This document shows positions 63,531 to 64,000 of a DNA stretch of 64,000 bases, in pieces (the first letter of the stretch is position 1; each line of letters starts with the position of its first letter). The position numbers and the translations under genes were made by a program. The notes below the pieces were generated by a model. It did no database searches and was not told the DNA's origin. It saw only the letters and a list, made by a program, of their open reading frames with translations. The stretch comes from Ovis canadensis (taxonomy: Eukaryota; Chordata; Mammalia; Artiodactyla; Bovidae), in the NCBI RefSeq assembly GCF_042477335.2, contig NC_091255.1, forward strand, positions 42,324,501 to 42,388,500, written 5' to 3'.

Positions 63531-64000
63531 CACGTTGGGCACCTGAAGGGTCTTCTTGGAGACGTGGGTCTCACCTGTGGGGTAAGATGTTGACTCCCGT
63601 CAGCGTCAGACAGCTGCACTGAGCTGTGAATGCCCAGGTGGCTTGAGGTCTGCTGGCTTCCTCCTGCTGCTCCAGTCTGCTGCAGTGACGCTCCCATTTC
63701 AGGTATCATGCTGTTCGGCGCCAGGCTTCCCGCTTGGTTCCTGTACTTTGTTGACATTTTCTCTCTTTGTTGAGACATCGTGCCCCTCAGTCCCTTTACT
63801 TCTCTGGCCCTTGTCTGGGCACATTCGGGGGCAATTTCTGTTATCTTTTCTTCCTGGTTTATGGCCATACATTCTCAAGTCTTTGCATGGATAATTTTGT
63901 ATTGAAAACTGTGACATTTTGAATATTATAGTTTGCTCCCACAGTTTTTGGCTATTCTGAACGTTCACGTAGAAGCTTCTGTATGGACATGTGTGTCCAG
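63531..64000. other. Unassigned DNA to the window end
   Basis: No exon or repeat family recognised. Confidence 0.35.

Overview
This is mammalian nuclear DNA from a ruminant. Bov-A2 dimers, Bov-tA tRNA-type SINEs and BovB (RTE) LINE fragments occur throughout, and this combination is typical of pecoran ruminants such as cattle, sheep or goats. The protein-coding exons carry GT/AG splice sites and closely match mammalian solute-carrier and aldehyde-dehydrogenase genes. I see no bacterial, plasmid or phage content, no CRISPR array and no operon.

Layout. Bases 1-5241 are intergenic: a SINE end, a GC-rich block at about 620-1300 with four CACGTG boxes and a 23-bp tandem repeat, and a Bov-type SINE. 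Bases 5242-22259 (+) hold the complete coding sequence of SLC47A2 (MATE2/MATE2-K, a proton/organic-cation exchanger). It is rebuilt here from 17 coding exons whose splice phases all agree, giving 568 codons plus a stop. Its 3' UTR runs into a SINE that supplies the first AATAAA. Bases 28096-38866 (-) hold ALDH3A2 (fatty aldehyde dehydrogenase): nine coding exons, 481 codons, with Asn112, Glu207 and Cys241 in place and a CpG-rich promoter at about 38.7-39.3 kb. Only the last few C-terminal codons, normally on a separate small exon, could not be placed. The two genes lie tail to tail, which matches the human 17p11.2 order read from the other strand.

From 39.3 kb to the end the window is mostly repeats: BovB with a nested Bov-A2, L2- and MIR-like remnants, long L1 remnants with nested SINEs, and at 59662-60865 a 1.2-kb solo LTR that splits a SINE and has a near-perfect 6-bp target duplication. 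The exception is an isolated MATE-family exon at 48721-48806 (+). It keeps its frame and both splice sites, resembles SLC47A1 more than SLC47A2, and lacks 9 nt relative to both. No other MATE exon was found near it.

How the genes relate: SLC47A2 is a plasma-membrane exporter of organic cations. ALDH3A2 is a tail-anchored ER/peroxisomal enzyme that oxidises long-chain aldehydes. They are neighbours in mammals, but nothing in the sequence shows that they act in one pathway. I found no convincing new multi-gene system. The most useful leads are the orphan MATE exon, two replacements at the functional His/Glu positions of the SLC47A2 product, the alternative end of ALDH3A2, and a perfect 34-bp palindrome next to the ALDH3A2 first exon.
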